From Stropharia rugosoannulata (lineage: Eukaryota; Basidiomycota; Agaricomycetes; Agaricales; Strophariaceae): a DNA stretch of 64,000 bases. Made by a program: the position numbers and the translations under genes. The notes beneath the pieces were generated by a model that had not been told where the DNA came from, did no database searches, and worked only from the letters and a program-made list of their open reading frames with translations. Shown in pieces: positions 36,132-46,538 of this stretch; within the stretch, counting starts at the first letter, position 1, and each line of letters opens with the position of its first letter. Location of the stretch: NCBI GenBank assembly GCA_028532985.1, contig JANCIK010000002.1:682001-746000 (forward strand), read 5' to 3'.

Positions 36132-37486
36132 TTACCCTTGCTCACCTTTCACCTCCTCCAATTTAATCTGTTTAGCTTTGCCAATTACGTAGCCCTTTTC
36201 TTTTGCCTTGTCTTCAAGGCGCTTCCTTCGCTTTGCCCTTTCTTCCTTTGTTGGAGGAGTCCAGTCAGAAGTGAACTTCTGGATAAATTCTTCTTGCAGC
36301 TCATTGTCGTAGCCAACACATTTCATGGTCCATATGCCCATTTTCTGTAAGATGAAAGTTACCAACACTATTGACACATGCTAGCTTTTTGGATTGATGA
36401 CTCACTTCTCTTCCTTGAAAATACGCTTCTTCAATTTCCTCAACACTAATTCCTTTACAGTCTGCCTTCCTGTTGTTCATGGCTGTTATAGCTTCGGCAG
36501 ATGAAGGTCCATGGCCAAGTTCCTTCCACAATAGTATGCGAGAAAGGACTCCCAGTCCCCACTCCATATTTCTGATTCCATCCGCCCACTTTCTGCGAAA
36601 CTAATTTCAACACGACGTCACATATGTCACTAATTAAATTCATTCAAGTAAAACATTGAACGACATACCTGCGGTGTTTGGGCAGCGTACTGCTCTGGTG
36701 TTAAACACGGCGGTGTAGCAGGCTTCAAATCGTAGGACCCCATCATGCAATACAAACTACAAACCCTTCCCCCGATCGTCATCGTAGACCGTCTGAACAA
36801 AGACCGTTCTCGGACGGGAAAAAAATACCATTTCCTCATCGCTTGGGCTGGTAGAAAACCAGAGCCCGGGGGCGCCGGGGACCTGTGGCGCCTCTGGCTG
36901 AAATCTCGACGTGAAGTACATGCAGTTGGTCATTTTAGGGAACTCGACTGCAAACGCGAGTGCGGGGTTGGGGCACGTCTCTTGCATGTTGCCGCCGTAC
37001 TCGGCTGAGATAAAACTGCGGCTAATGCGCCATTCTCGCGAGGCCTGGTCCAAGGTAAAGTATTGCTGTTGAATTTCCAGGCCGATGTGCTTGAGCCGGT
37101 CGCGCACTGTTTCGGGCAGGAGTGCTAGTTCGTTCTTCTTCACTTTGTGCTAAGTTATAAATAGATCGATTGGTCAATAAACCGTCCCCCGGTGTTAATT
37201 ACAACATGTATACTGCTTGCATACTGCTTCCTCACATTTTTTAGCAGTTTCAATTTCTTGTCATCTTCCATAGTCTTTTTCTCCAAGATTTTTGTCCTGG
37301 GTGGTGGAAAAACCCCCTCGAAAACTTCGCGCCGCCGTTTTAGCAGTGGTCGCTTATTTGGTCCTTCCCCCTTGAACACTATTAATGATTAATACGTGAA
37401 GCGTAACGAAGACATACCAGAAGATGGCATGCGATGCTCTCTTCTTCCTTCACTTGCTTCGGAAGTGTGGCTGCTTCAAAGTCCAT
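36132..37486 (-). CDS. DUF6697-like protein, copy A
   Basis: A protein of an Agaricomycete-restricted family that I place in DUF6697. Start MDFEAATLPKQVKEEESIA at 37486, a short basic exon (RPLLKRRREVFEGVFPPPR), then the core: ELALLPETVRDRLKHIGLEI, SRSFISAEYGGNMQ, FQPEAPQVPGAPGLWF, TPEQYAAQTPQ, WADGIRNMEWGLGVLSRILL, EEIEEAYFQGRE and KMGIWTMKCVGYDNELQ. The tail is basic (KEERAKRRKRLEDKAKEKG) and stops at 36132. The order of blocks matches copy B, with moderate divergence, so the two are an old tandem pair. Function unknown. Exon joins near 36640-36660 and 37150-37200 are approximate. No break was found, so it is probably functional. Confidence 0.72.
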
Positions 37487-37891
37487 GGTACTAGCCATTC
37501 TATATAATTCCTATTTAAGCTGTAGTGGTGGCAACTTTGACCTGCTCGTCAAATTGCTTTTGAAAGCTGGGATTGAATGTGTGGCGAAGTATAGAGAGAT
37601 ATCTCAAGGACGTTTGGCATCAACGTCACGTCGTTGTTCAAAGTCGAAGCCACGTTGAACTAAATTTGAACGTTTGAATACTCACAGCGGCACAGTCACA
37701 CGAATCACGATGCAACTCGGATGTGGGAACTTTAAATTGTAACATAATCCAGGTCCGAAGTACATAGTTGTCTATAGTTTACATCACCAATCTCAATTAA
37801 ACAGTGTTGAATATGTTCTTTATGAAAGGCAGCCGATATATACTTGTATATGATGTGTATAGGATTTATATCGTATTAAGTAATAGTAGCG
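37487..37891. other. Spacer between the tandem DUF6697-like genes
   Basis: AT-rich spacer containing the promoter of copy A and the 3' region of copy B. No gene, RNA or repeat is recognised. Confidence 0.45.
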
Positions 37892-39764
37892 TTAATCCAC
37901 GAGAATAGGGGACTCCAAGCGCGCGCCTTTGACTGGCGAGTAATCTGAATCAGTGTCCGTAAGTTCAATAACTTCACGCGCGGCGGATGGATCATCCACA
38001 TATTCCAATCCGTCACTGCTCTCTTCAGCAGCGGCCGCCTCTTGTGCGGCGGGTTGATCATGCTGTTCGCGCTTCCGCTCGCTCGATCTGCGTATAGTCG
38101 GCGCAGGAGGATCATCATATTCTAATGTACCGCTCGTTTCCACCGCCGAGTCAGAATCCTCGTCCAGCTTGCGAAACTTTCCTTTCGTCGATTTCTTCGA
38201 AGTCGTGGTTGTCTTGCCCTTTGTCTGTGATGAGCCAGCACCCTTACTGTTAGCTGGTTTCTTGTCCTTTTTCTCCTTTTTCTCCTTTTTCTTTTGCCTT
38301 CGTTCTTCGTCTACCCCGGCCTGCCAAATTGGATACTTCTCACTCATTTCACGCTGGAAATGGTTTTCGTATCCAACACATTTCATGGTCCACACACCCA
38401 TGCTCTGTGATAGAGAGATAGAGAGTATTGAGCACTAATTAAACCCGCGGAAGTTGGAGTATAGACAAACCTCTTCGCCCAGGGCATAAGCAGCTTTAAT
38501 GTCCTCAACATTAACCATCTTTACGCATTCCGAATATCCTTCCTCCGCTATTTCAAGTTCGTTTGGTGTTGGTTCCCGTTTCAATACTTTGCGCAAGAAA
38601 ACACGTAGAACTGCATCGATTCCCCATGATTCGGAAAGAATAGCTCTCGCCCACGAGTCACGAAACTGTATTACAACCATTATCATAGGACCTGTTAAAT
38701 GTGTTTCTAAACGGACATGCTTGATATTGCTCACCTTAGGCGTCTGTGCAAAATACTCATCCACAGTTAGATACGGTGGATCCGCGGGTGTCGCGAGGTA
38801 CATTCCTTGATACTGGTACATGGTATCCACAATTTTGACAAAAACTCTGGCGTCGAATACATGATATGCAGGATAACAACTAATCCATAATCCTGGTGCA
38901 CCGGGGAGTTGTGGTGCCTCTGGCTGATAAAGCGTTGGAATCATAAACATGAATCCATCCATTCCGTGCTTCTCGAACTTCGCCTTCGATACTCGAGAAA
39001 ACGTTTGTTGACAATTGCCTCCATATGTCTTCGATATAAATAGCCGCGTAACAAGAACTTCGCGTGTTACTTGCTCAATGGTGAAGAATTGTTCCTGAAT
39101 ATCGAGGCCGATGGGAAGAAGGCGGTTGCGCAGAGTCTGGGGAAGAAATGCCAACGCGTCATTTCTCTTTAACTTCGGCTGCAGAGATCACAAGAGAAAA
39201 TAAATCAGCAATTCAGGTAAGCTACTTACAGCGATCCCAGAAGGCAACTTACATTTTTCAACATAGCTAACTTTTTGAAGTCCTCCTTAGCTTGGTCATC
39301 GTCGACTAAGGCGCCCTGATTCGGTGATATTGAAGGAAGAACTTCATCTTCCAGTACGGATTCGGCTTTCACTGCAAATTTCCTCTCTTCCTGCTTCTGC
39401 CACGACATCAGCAATTATTCAAATCTTGAAAGGTGTACTCACGAGGAACAGGATCCCCTCCTTTGTTTCTTCTTTCTTTATTTTTACCTGAATAGGCGAC
39501 GACTAAGTCTATAATTGCTGTGACATGGAGCACCCGTGCTCACTTTTGTATTTTCCTGATCATTTTCGTATGCCTTACGTTTCTTCGCCGTCGCTAATGT
39601 TGGAATGACAACGCCATCGAAAATCTTGCGGGGTTTGGTACTGGTACATTCCTGTTTGATGTCTTTTGCAGAAGCATTCTGTACACAAAAATGCATTCGT
39701 TTAGCGCCTATTCCGCTATTACACGTAGTGTTACAACACTTACGCATGTCAGTTTATCCATCAT
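37892..39764 (-). CDS. DUF6697-like protein, copy B, with basic tail and SUMO-interacting-type motif
   Basis: Start MMDKLTC at 39764; small exons give NASAKDIKQECTSTKPRKIF, VKIKKEETKEGILFL and KQEERKFAVKAESVLEDE before the core. Core blocks: ALAFLPQTLRNRLLPIGLDI, TRLFISKTYGGNCQQTFSRV, LYQPEAPQLPGAPGLWIS, YLTVDEYFAQTPK, FRDSWARAILSESWGIDAVL, NVEDIKAAYALGEE and SMGVWTMKCVGYENHFQREM. The last exon is a Lys-rich, nuclear-signal-like tail (KKKEKKEKKDKK), then acidic patches and, at 37943-37972, VIELTDTDSD, a textbook form of SUMO-interacting motif. About 440 residues. A nuclear, SUMO-linked role is inference from these motifs alone. A partial copy of the tail lies at 43738-44079 on the other strand. 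Confidence 0.75.
37943..37972 (-). other. SUMO-interacting-type motif in DUF6697-like copy B
   Basis: The codons read VIELTDTDSD, a hydrophobic core followed by Asp/Ser/Thr-rich residues, as in known SUMO-interacting motifs of the VIDLT type. It sits in a disordered C-terminus 26 residues before the stop. Confidence 0.5.
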
Positions 39765-41203
39765 AAATATACGCTTTGGAAATATCGTAGCTGCCGTTTT
39801 CCTGTGATTTGACGTGTCTGGAGCCGCACAACCGGTTGGAAGCCAAGTTGAGTCAGTAACAGGGTCTGCGAATCCAACCAGGGTCGATTTTTCGGGCTCC
39901 GATTAACGCTAATTCGTCCAGGATGATCTACTGAGAGAACATCTTCCCATTTCTATGAACTTGCTAATAATTGGAAATAATTATGGTTCTTGTTGAAGAA
40001 GAATCACGATAAAGATCATGTTGTGCAAGTTGCCGCTTGACGTAGAGTACACCATTCATATGCCCATAGTTTGTAAGAGAATTTTAAAAAATTGATGACG
40101 AAGAGATCCAACCCGTTATCATGAAGAGAGACTGAGTGACATTATCGCCATTCTGCACCGACTGCAAATGTACCAGGATGAAATACGGGCGATTTGAACG
40201 GTATGTACACCAGTGCCGAAACGCACCGGTGTAGGCGGATGCGTGGGTTATATGTAAAATAGCCGATGTTTTAAGAGAATCACGACCGTAGCGCTCGACT
40301 GTTACCTCAGCGATCATATATCTTGTGCTGGCATGCGCCTCCAAGATAAGTCCAGATAATCAGATAGTAAATGTCGATCGCCTGGAGGTTTTTGGATCAT
40401 TGTGCTCGTAGCAAGTATGTATCGATTAAGCCCGATAGTGTTCATCACGACGCATATGTGTATGCGATGACGGAATATTATCTTGCAGAAGATGCTCTGT
40501 TCGGAAGATTGTCAAATTCCGCATCCTGTGAATAGGAGAAGCCTGGAGAAGCAGTAGGAAGCGACTTGCTTCTCGAGCGCCTTCTATTAATATTACATGT
40601 CCATGGTAAATGAATTCGGCGGAAGATGGTGTGTTCGGGCAATGTGCTGTTTGCTTCCGCAACTCCGCAGTCATTATTTTCCAAAGGACGAGGATTAGAA
40701 GACCAGCCCGACAGTTTAGCAAGCGATATATCTCTGGAACTAGATGAAGGCAGTGACCCTTTTTGGGGGTTTCAAGCACGGAGAGCCGTTGGTAACAGTG
40801 AAGAAGCCAGATTTTTGGTAGAGACCATATCCTATCGATAAGTTTCTGACATGACAGCAGCATTATGGGCGTCCAAGTGAAGCTACGGCGTTGCGGGGGC
40901 GAACGTGGACATGGCCGACCAATTTATTGCTGTGCTATCGGGGATGGACCTGACCGAGCATCACTATCCTAGGACGCGGGTAATCGCCAGTAAACGTTTG
41001 ATAAGTGTTTGTCAGACCGTCCTAGTGGCCAATGTGTGTTGTGCTGCGCGGAGAAGAGAGAAAGTGGTGGTTGGTGTCTGAGATGGGATGACATAAGGCT
41101 CGAACGTGGGCAGGAGATAAGAACACGTGATGATGAGAAGAGGTTTGTTTGAATTTGAATACTTGACGATAAACAATATTCTCTTTATTCATCACAACAG
41201 TGG
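39765..41203. other. Intergenic region between DUF6697-like copy B and the cyclin gene
   Basis: About 1.4 kb. A leftward open frame (about 40426-40863, 145 codons) has no recognised family, start context or splice partners and is not called as a gene. The right end is the probable cyclin promoter. Confidence 0.4.
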
Positions 41204-43473
41204 ATGTTGGCCGTCGTGCAGCCGTCACACACAGTGCCGACCGATGTCGCTCGCCGTTCTCAACTACCACCCCGCCCAACCTCACGATCAACTCCGGCCA
41301 ATCTGGCACTCCCGCCCCATCCTCCTGCGCTCCAGCGCCATCAGACTGCCCCACCCGCCGTTCCTGCCGTTCCTGCCGTCCCCGCGCAGCAGCGCATCCC
41401 TACCCCACCACCACCACCCATCTCTGCCGGCGCTGACCACCAGCACTTCGACATCAATCTCTACCCGGCCACCGACCTCCTCAAACTCCTTGCTCTACTC
41501 CTAACCCAGATCGCAACGACCAATGATGCCCTGCCTCCCACACCCGCTCCGCACGGCCAGCAGCCGTCAACCGGGATGCCCCCAGAGCCACCCGTCGACG
41601 CCCCGCCCATATGGCATTCGCTCACCACTGCCTCGCGGAATGCAATGTCCACGTCCGCAGCGACACTGACGTTCCACGCCCGTAACGTGCCGACGATCAC
41701 GCTTGAGGCATACCTCCTGCGCATCCTCAAGTACTGCCCGACGTCGAATCACGTCTTTCTATCACTGCTTGTTTACTTTGACCGTATGGCGAAGCTCAGC
41801 ACCGACGCAGTCGACCGTGCCTTCGTAATCGACTCATATAATATCCATAGGCTCGTTATCGCTGGAGTAACGGTTGCGAGCAAGTTCTTCAGTGATGTGT
41901 TTTATACCAATTCGAGATACGCAAAGGTGAGTATATGCGTGTTTTCTTCACTTCTTTCCGGCGTCTTCTTCTCTCGGCCCCACATATTGAGACTTCATTT
42001 TGACTTCATGATTATGATTGCGCCGCTCGTTGGGTAATCTGATACCTCCAGTTGTGAAGAACTGCTCCATGCGCGAGGATGATCTTCCATTTTAATTCAA
42101 TAAGCTCATCTTCAATTCCCTTTGTTTATTCTTTGAACTTTCCCTATCATTGACCTGCCTACGCCTTTCTCTGTATCGTTTTGTTGTTCATTCCATCTTC
42201 CTCTCATTATAAAATGCACTGCCATACACAATGAGCAATATTTCGAGTGAGCTGCCTTTGTTAGCACTCCTTTTCACATTCAAAGTGCCTCTCCCCACTT
42301 TTGCCTTTTTTCAAAATTCCCATTCTCTCTATTTATTTACCACATCTTAAAACAATGACCTGTATAACTCATGTTTGAGTCCTGACTTGTCCCGACTTTC
42401 TGCATTTATTTTCATTTCTTTGTGGTCAGTGCTCACACTGATATATTATTTATCTTGTTAATTTTAATTTTATCTTTCTCTCATCAACATTACTCTGTCA
42501 ATTACCTCGTTATTCTTGTTACCCTTTTGCCAACTTCATTCACACACATTCTAGATCAACACTGATTAATGTTGTACAGGTTGGCGGTCTTCCATTATCA
42601 GAATTGAACCAGCTTGAGCTGCAGTTTCTCCTGCTCAATGACTTCCGGCTTGTCATCACCAGCACGGAGATGCAGCACTATGCAGACGAGATTATTCTCT
42701 TCGCTCGTGGATCAACGGCGCTTAATGGGCAGGTGTATCTGCCGCCGGTGACACCATCAAGGCCAGCCCCTGCCAAGGTAGAACCGACGCAAAATGGCCA
42801 TGATAGCGGACTGCAGTATCAGTCGCAATCATCCCTGGCAAGCACTTCGTTACAATCGAGTTCTTCAGGATCTTCCACAGCGACGGCTACTGGAATGCAC
42901 TATAGCAATGCATATCAACATTCTTCAAATCATGAACATCATCACCAAGCACAGTCAAAGTCACCTTCTGTCGCAAACGCGCAAACACCCCCTGCTCTCC
43001 GTCCCCATGCATCATTATCCTCATTATCCTCGAGTTTTGATTCGACCACACCATCTCATGCATTGCCGCCTCATGCATACCGTGGCTATGCCCACGGACC
43101 ATTGCATGTTCATGGACATGCGCCTCATGCGCCTGCCCGGCCGCTTGCTCCCCTCTCTGGTTTTGTCCCCCCGCCACTCTCTCACCCTTCACATTTGGCA
43201 CACACACATCCACCACATTCCGGGCAGCACCCACACCCGCCGCAGCAATTAGAGCAGCGACATGGACGAACAAGCGGCAATGGCACAGACACAGGTGAAG
43301 AGGCCGACGGGGAGATGGACGACACGGATGCGGACGCGAGCACCGATGCTGGGACGGACGCAGGTACTGAGACCAGCACGGACGACGAGCCAACGATACG
43401 CGGGACTACGGTTGCAGGGAGCGTGTGGGGTGACGACGAGCGACCGTCGGACGTGGGGATGAGGAGTCCATGA
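41204..43473 (+). CDS. PHO80-type cyclin (Pcl/Pho80 family)
   Basis: Cyclin that would partner a Pho85-like kinase. The start at 41204 (MLAVVQPSHTVPTDVARR) precedes a Pro-rich region. The cyclin fold is formed by ITLEAYLLRILKYCPTSNHV, FLSLLVYFDRMAKLS, IDSYNIHRLVIAGVTVASKF and FFSDVFYTNSRYAK. After an unusually long intron (41927-42579) it continues VGGLPLSELNQLELQFLLLN, then DFRLVITSTEMQHYAD, completing the domain. The remaining 250 residues are disordered: Ser-rich, His-rich (EHHHQAQ) and finally Asp/Thr-rich. About 530 residues. Homologues act in phosphate signalling, glycogen metabolism or the cell cycle, and which applies cannot be told here. An upstream non-coding exon or alternative start is possible. 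Confidence 0.85.
41927..42579 (+). other. Unusually long intron (653 bases) in the cyclin gene
   Basis: Bounded by GTGAGT and TACAG, it joins GCA AAG to GTT GGC in phase 0 within the cyclin fold. It is about twelve times the typical intron length in this window and strongly T-rich. No exon or RNA is recognised in it. Confidence 0.8.
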
Positions 43474-43737
43474 GATCAGGAGGTTTAGAAGTAAATGGAA
43501 GCAAAGAGCGGCAGTGTACGAGTGCATAATTATAATGCGGTAGGGATTATTTTACGTTACGACTGGACTACATGCGTCCGTGCAAATATTACTGCTTACT
43601 ACTGTTTTGTATCATTGTTTTTTATGCGTATGTTTTCGTGGACTTGACCCGGCTTTTTGGGGAGCTCAGCTTGCTCGGGAATGTGCTACTAATAGTTCAT
43701 ATGTGTACAATTGGCGAAGCCATTTTTCTCAAAACAT

Positions 43738-44079
43738 CGTGGGATACGAAAACCATTTCCAGAGTGAAATGAGCCAGGCCAAGATGGACGAAGAAAGAAC
43801 AAAGGCAAAAGAAAAAGGAGAAAAAGAAGCCCGTGAAAAGCAAGGCTACTAGTTCCTCTCAAACGAAGAGCAAGACGTCGACGACGAAGAAATCGACAAA
43901 AAGAAAGTACCGAAAGGTGCAAGTGGACTCTAATTCGGCTGTGGAGACGAGCGATGAACTGGAATATGTTGATCCCCCTGCGCCTTCCGCCAGACCCAGC
44001 CAGTGGAAGCGCGAACGACGTGATGCGCCCATCGTGTAAGAAGCGGCCGCTGCTAAAGAGAGTAGTGTCGGATTGGAAT
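43738..44079 (+). pseudogene. Truncated relic of a DUF6697-like gene (C-terminal part)
   Basis: Homologous to the last exon of DUF6697-like copy B but on the opposite strand. GYENHFQSEM matches copy B GYENHFQREM; then DEER followed by a Lys-rich run, SSQTKSKTSTTKKSTKRKYR, SNSAVETSDELEYVDPPAP, and EAAAAKESSVGLE. It is broken. A small insertion near 43800 shifts the frame, about eight codons of copy B (YPIWQAG region) are missing, and a CAA codon has become TAA at 44037-44039, after which homology continues. Nothing homologous to the core domain lies to the left. At 44079/44080 the similarity stops abruptly and an NmrA-like fragment begins. It is a partial duplicate, not an independent gene. 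Confidence 0.8.
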
Positions 44080-44290
44080 CGAATGATGGCGTAGTCGGCG
44101 CCACTATCCACAATGTATTGGTGAATTCTACCAATCGAGGCCTGCCCGGGTTCGAACTGCGACGCGCTAATGAGCACGAAACGCTTGACGCCTTTGGCGC
44201 GCGCGAAAGCGATAAACGCTTTGACGTGCACAAATTCGTGTGAGAGCTGCGGTACAACGGCATTCCCTGCTACTGCAAGAGTACACATAA
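44080..44290 (-). pseudogene. NmrA-like NAD(P)-binding protein fragment
   Basis: About 65 codons resemble the middle of NmrA/atypical short-chain-dehydrogenase proteins: HVKAFIAFARAKGVKRFVLI, SASQFEPGQASIGRIHQYIV and DSGADYAIIR. In intact family members the last block continues into a PTWF-type motif; here it is cut precisely where the DUF6697 relic starts. A probable splice acceptor (CTTGCAG) lies just upstream at about 44270, but no nucleotide-binding GATG motif is found further up. The reading frame then runs into antisense of the other relic. It is therefore a gene fragment at a rearrangement junction. Any transcript product would be nonfunctional by usual criteria. Confidence 0.65.
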
Positions 44291-45316
44291 TCATAACACG
44301 GGGATTGCATAGTAGGACGAAGATAAAAATCGCCCAGTTGGATTCCCTGTCCCGCAGCAAGAATACCACAGCGCTATACTGTCTAAGACTGATGTATACC
44401 AAGAAAGTGAGGTATTTCGTCCTGAATTTGCTAAGCTGAGGAAGCACGCACCATAGCATCCTTGTTTCAGATCATAAAAAAGGCCGGAAGTGGCGCGTAT
44501 AATACGCAACATGCTCGGCCGTACAGCAAACGTACAGCCGAATTGTCGATTCCATCGCTATGCCGTATAACTTCGTCGTTCCGGCCGAGAAAATATTACA
44601 GATTCTTAGTAAGTTACTAATTTTGGCATAAAAAATGCTTCATTTGGGCAGCCTGCAACAACACGTGCCCTGACCTTCTTCGAAGTCAACTCAAACTCCT
44701 TTCGAACTTTCACCATGAACTTCAAGCCGTCAACAATCCACTTTTTAGCAAGCGTAAAAGTAGATCGCTGTTCTCGAAATGGCGTACATTGCGCAATTGT
44801 CCGCTGGGGCAACCAGGCTCGGGGTTGTGTTCACCAAGGTGTTCACGGCTGCTCAGCGCTCAGCGTTCACGGTTATACAACAGTCACCATCAATGTATTC
44901 TGGCACAACTCTGGAAGCGGACGTCATTCAACATGAGGTACACAAATGACTTAAACCGCAACAGTCCACCTAGAAAATGCCAGTATACCTGGATACTCAT
45001 CAACGTTTTTCTATCGGAGAATATACACATCACAGGTAAGTATTTAACGCCATTTCGTACTGCTGGCATAAAGCGCAGGCTTCGCAGGTGCAATTCTGGT
45101 CAGTGCCACATATCTAAGAACCTGATATTCTCAAAGAATACTGATCAGCAACAAGATGGCACGAACATTAGTCCAAGCTCTAATTCAAAGATCTTATCAA
45201 GTTTAAAGAAAGAGATAAATAGAAATAAAAAAGATTGACGAAGTACGGTAGCAACCTCCTGATGTCGAATCTAATAAAGGAGTGTTATCGGAGGTCCTAC
45301 ATAAATATCAAGTCAT
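44291..45316. other. Intergenic region with a short spaced inverted repeat
   Basis: No gene is supported. GGCCGGAA at 44482-44489 and TTCCGGCC at 44579-44586 form 8-base arms 89 bases apart, enclosing two CGTACAGC-type repeats. This could be the ends of a tiny element, but no target-site duplication was identified. Confidence 0.35.
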
Positions 45317-46538
45317 CTAGTGCGATTTCACAGGAGTGTCCTTGAAAGACAGAGTCTGGATTGCCAATCAGTATCAAGCATCACAAGAATGTCTGGTGAG
45401 AGACACTTACTACTGGACGGAACTCAACGCCGAAGTGCTCGCTGGTAGCGTCCACGTCCCCGGTAACGTACACAATGTGCGTGTTGTTAACGGCGACGAT
45501 AACAGTGGCTTCAATAGCGGCTATAACACTCTATGAGCTAATGTGAAAGATTTCCGTACAAATGAAGCACTCACATCCGTCCGCGTTAATCCATGTCGGC
45601 GCAGCGGTTGCACGAGTGTAGTCAAGGGTCCACTGTTCCAAAAAGCACAGTTCATATGACAAACAGATAGAAAAAGTCAATCAAAACACGTACGATGTCT
45701 GTTTCGACTGCGCTGTGTCCGCTTTCGTCAAGGTTATTGGCCATCTTGATCGGGCGAGCACCAGCGCGGGCTGTAGACAATATTAAGATCGCTTCAATTA
45801 CGAGGGTGACAAAACTTACTAGGACTCTTCGTATTAACAAGACACAAGACGCTGATTGATTGTTAGCTCTATGCACAGATTTATCGCGGTACGAAGTTCG
45901 CTAACTTGGGTGATCCTTTCTCGAGTTTGGTGGGAGATCCAGGGTAGCATTCGCCGACGCCAAAGTACCTGTATTTCTCCTTGGGCTGTAACAAATATGA
46001 GATTCCAGTCCTTGGAATAAATGAAAGTCTTAACCACGCTTACATCTTTCGTGGCGTAGGTTAGGCGCTGCGCCTCTCGCGAATCACGCCTAGCAAGACT
46101 TGATCCAGAGTAGGTAATGGAAGCTGACTCGGAATCGTCCGTGCTGACTGTCCATCCCTTTACGGGGTCGTATGCGAGTTTACCATAAGAGCTTTCGCTG
46201 TCTGCGTCCACGGCAGATAAAGGCCTCAAAGCGTCCGGTTCCGGGGTCAGAGACTCCTGTCTGCGGAACGCGGTAGCTTTGAAAGGTAGAAGTGAGTTGG
46301 GATAAGAACTTTTGCAAAAGTTGTAAGACTCACTGCGACGCGTCGGCTTCCTGCTCATCAACCATTTTGCGTGGGCCTCTGCCTCTGTGAGCTCTCGTGC
46401 ATCAGCTTTGCCTTTGTCTCCACGAAATGCGAAGCGTCCCGGGTGAATATCAGGAGCTGCACTCAAGGCGACTACGCTGGTAGCAGCAAATGCCGCAAGG
46501 ATGATAGACAGAAGCGACAGACGGTAAGGAGACAGCAT
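45317..46538 (-). CDS. Secreted protein of unknown family
   Basis: Start MLSPYRLSLLSIILAAFAAT gives a clear signal peptide (cleavage near VALSA), followed by a basic, dibasic-rich region (SRKPTRR) that could be a propeptide. Introns of 54-58 bases can be placed consistently (for example 46277-46333 and 45986-46043). They connect GKLAYDPVKGWTVSTDD, KEKYRYFGVGECYPGSP, VLCLVNTKSP, AGARPIKMANNLDESGHSAV, TDIWTLDYTRATAAPTWIN, IEATVIVAVNNTHIVYVTGD and FGVEFRPVTLSFKDTPVKSH, with the stop at 45317-45319. About 300 residues, with few cysteines. The C-terminal half looks like a compact beta-rich domain. I do not recognise it. It may be an extracellular protein specific to mushrooms. The exon chain is inferred from splice sites and frame, so some borders may shift by a few codons. 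Confidence 0.65.

Noticed and set aside
40426..40863. 145-codon leftward open frame between DUF6697-like copy B and the cyclin gene
   Set aside because: No recognised motif, no supporting exon chain, and an overlapping open frame on the other strand.
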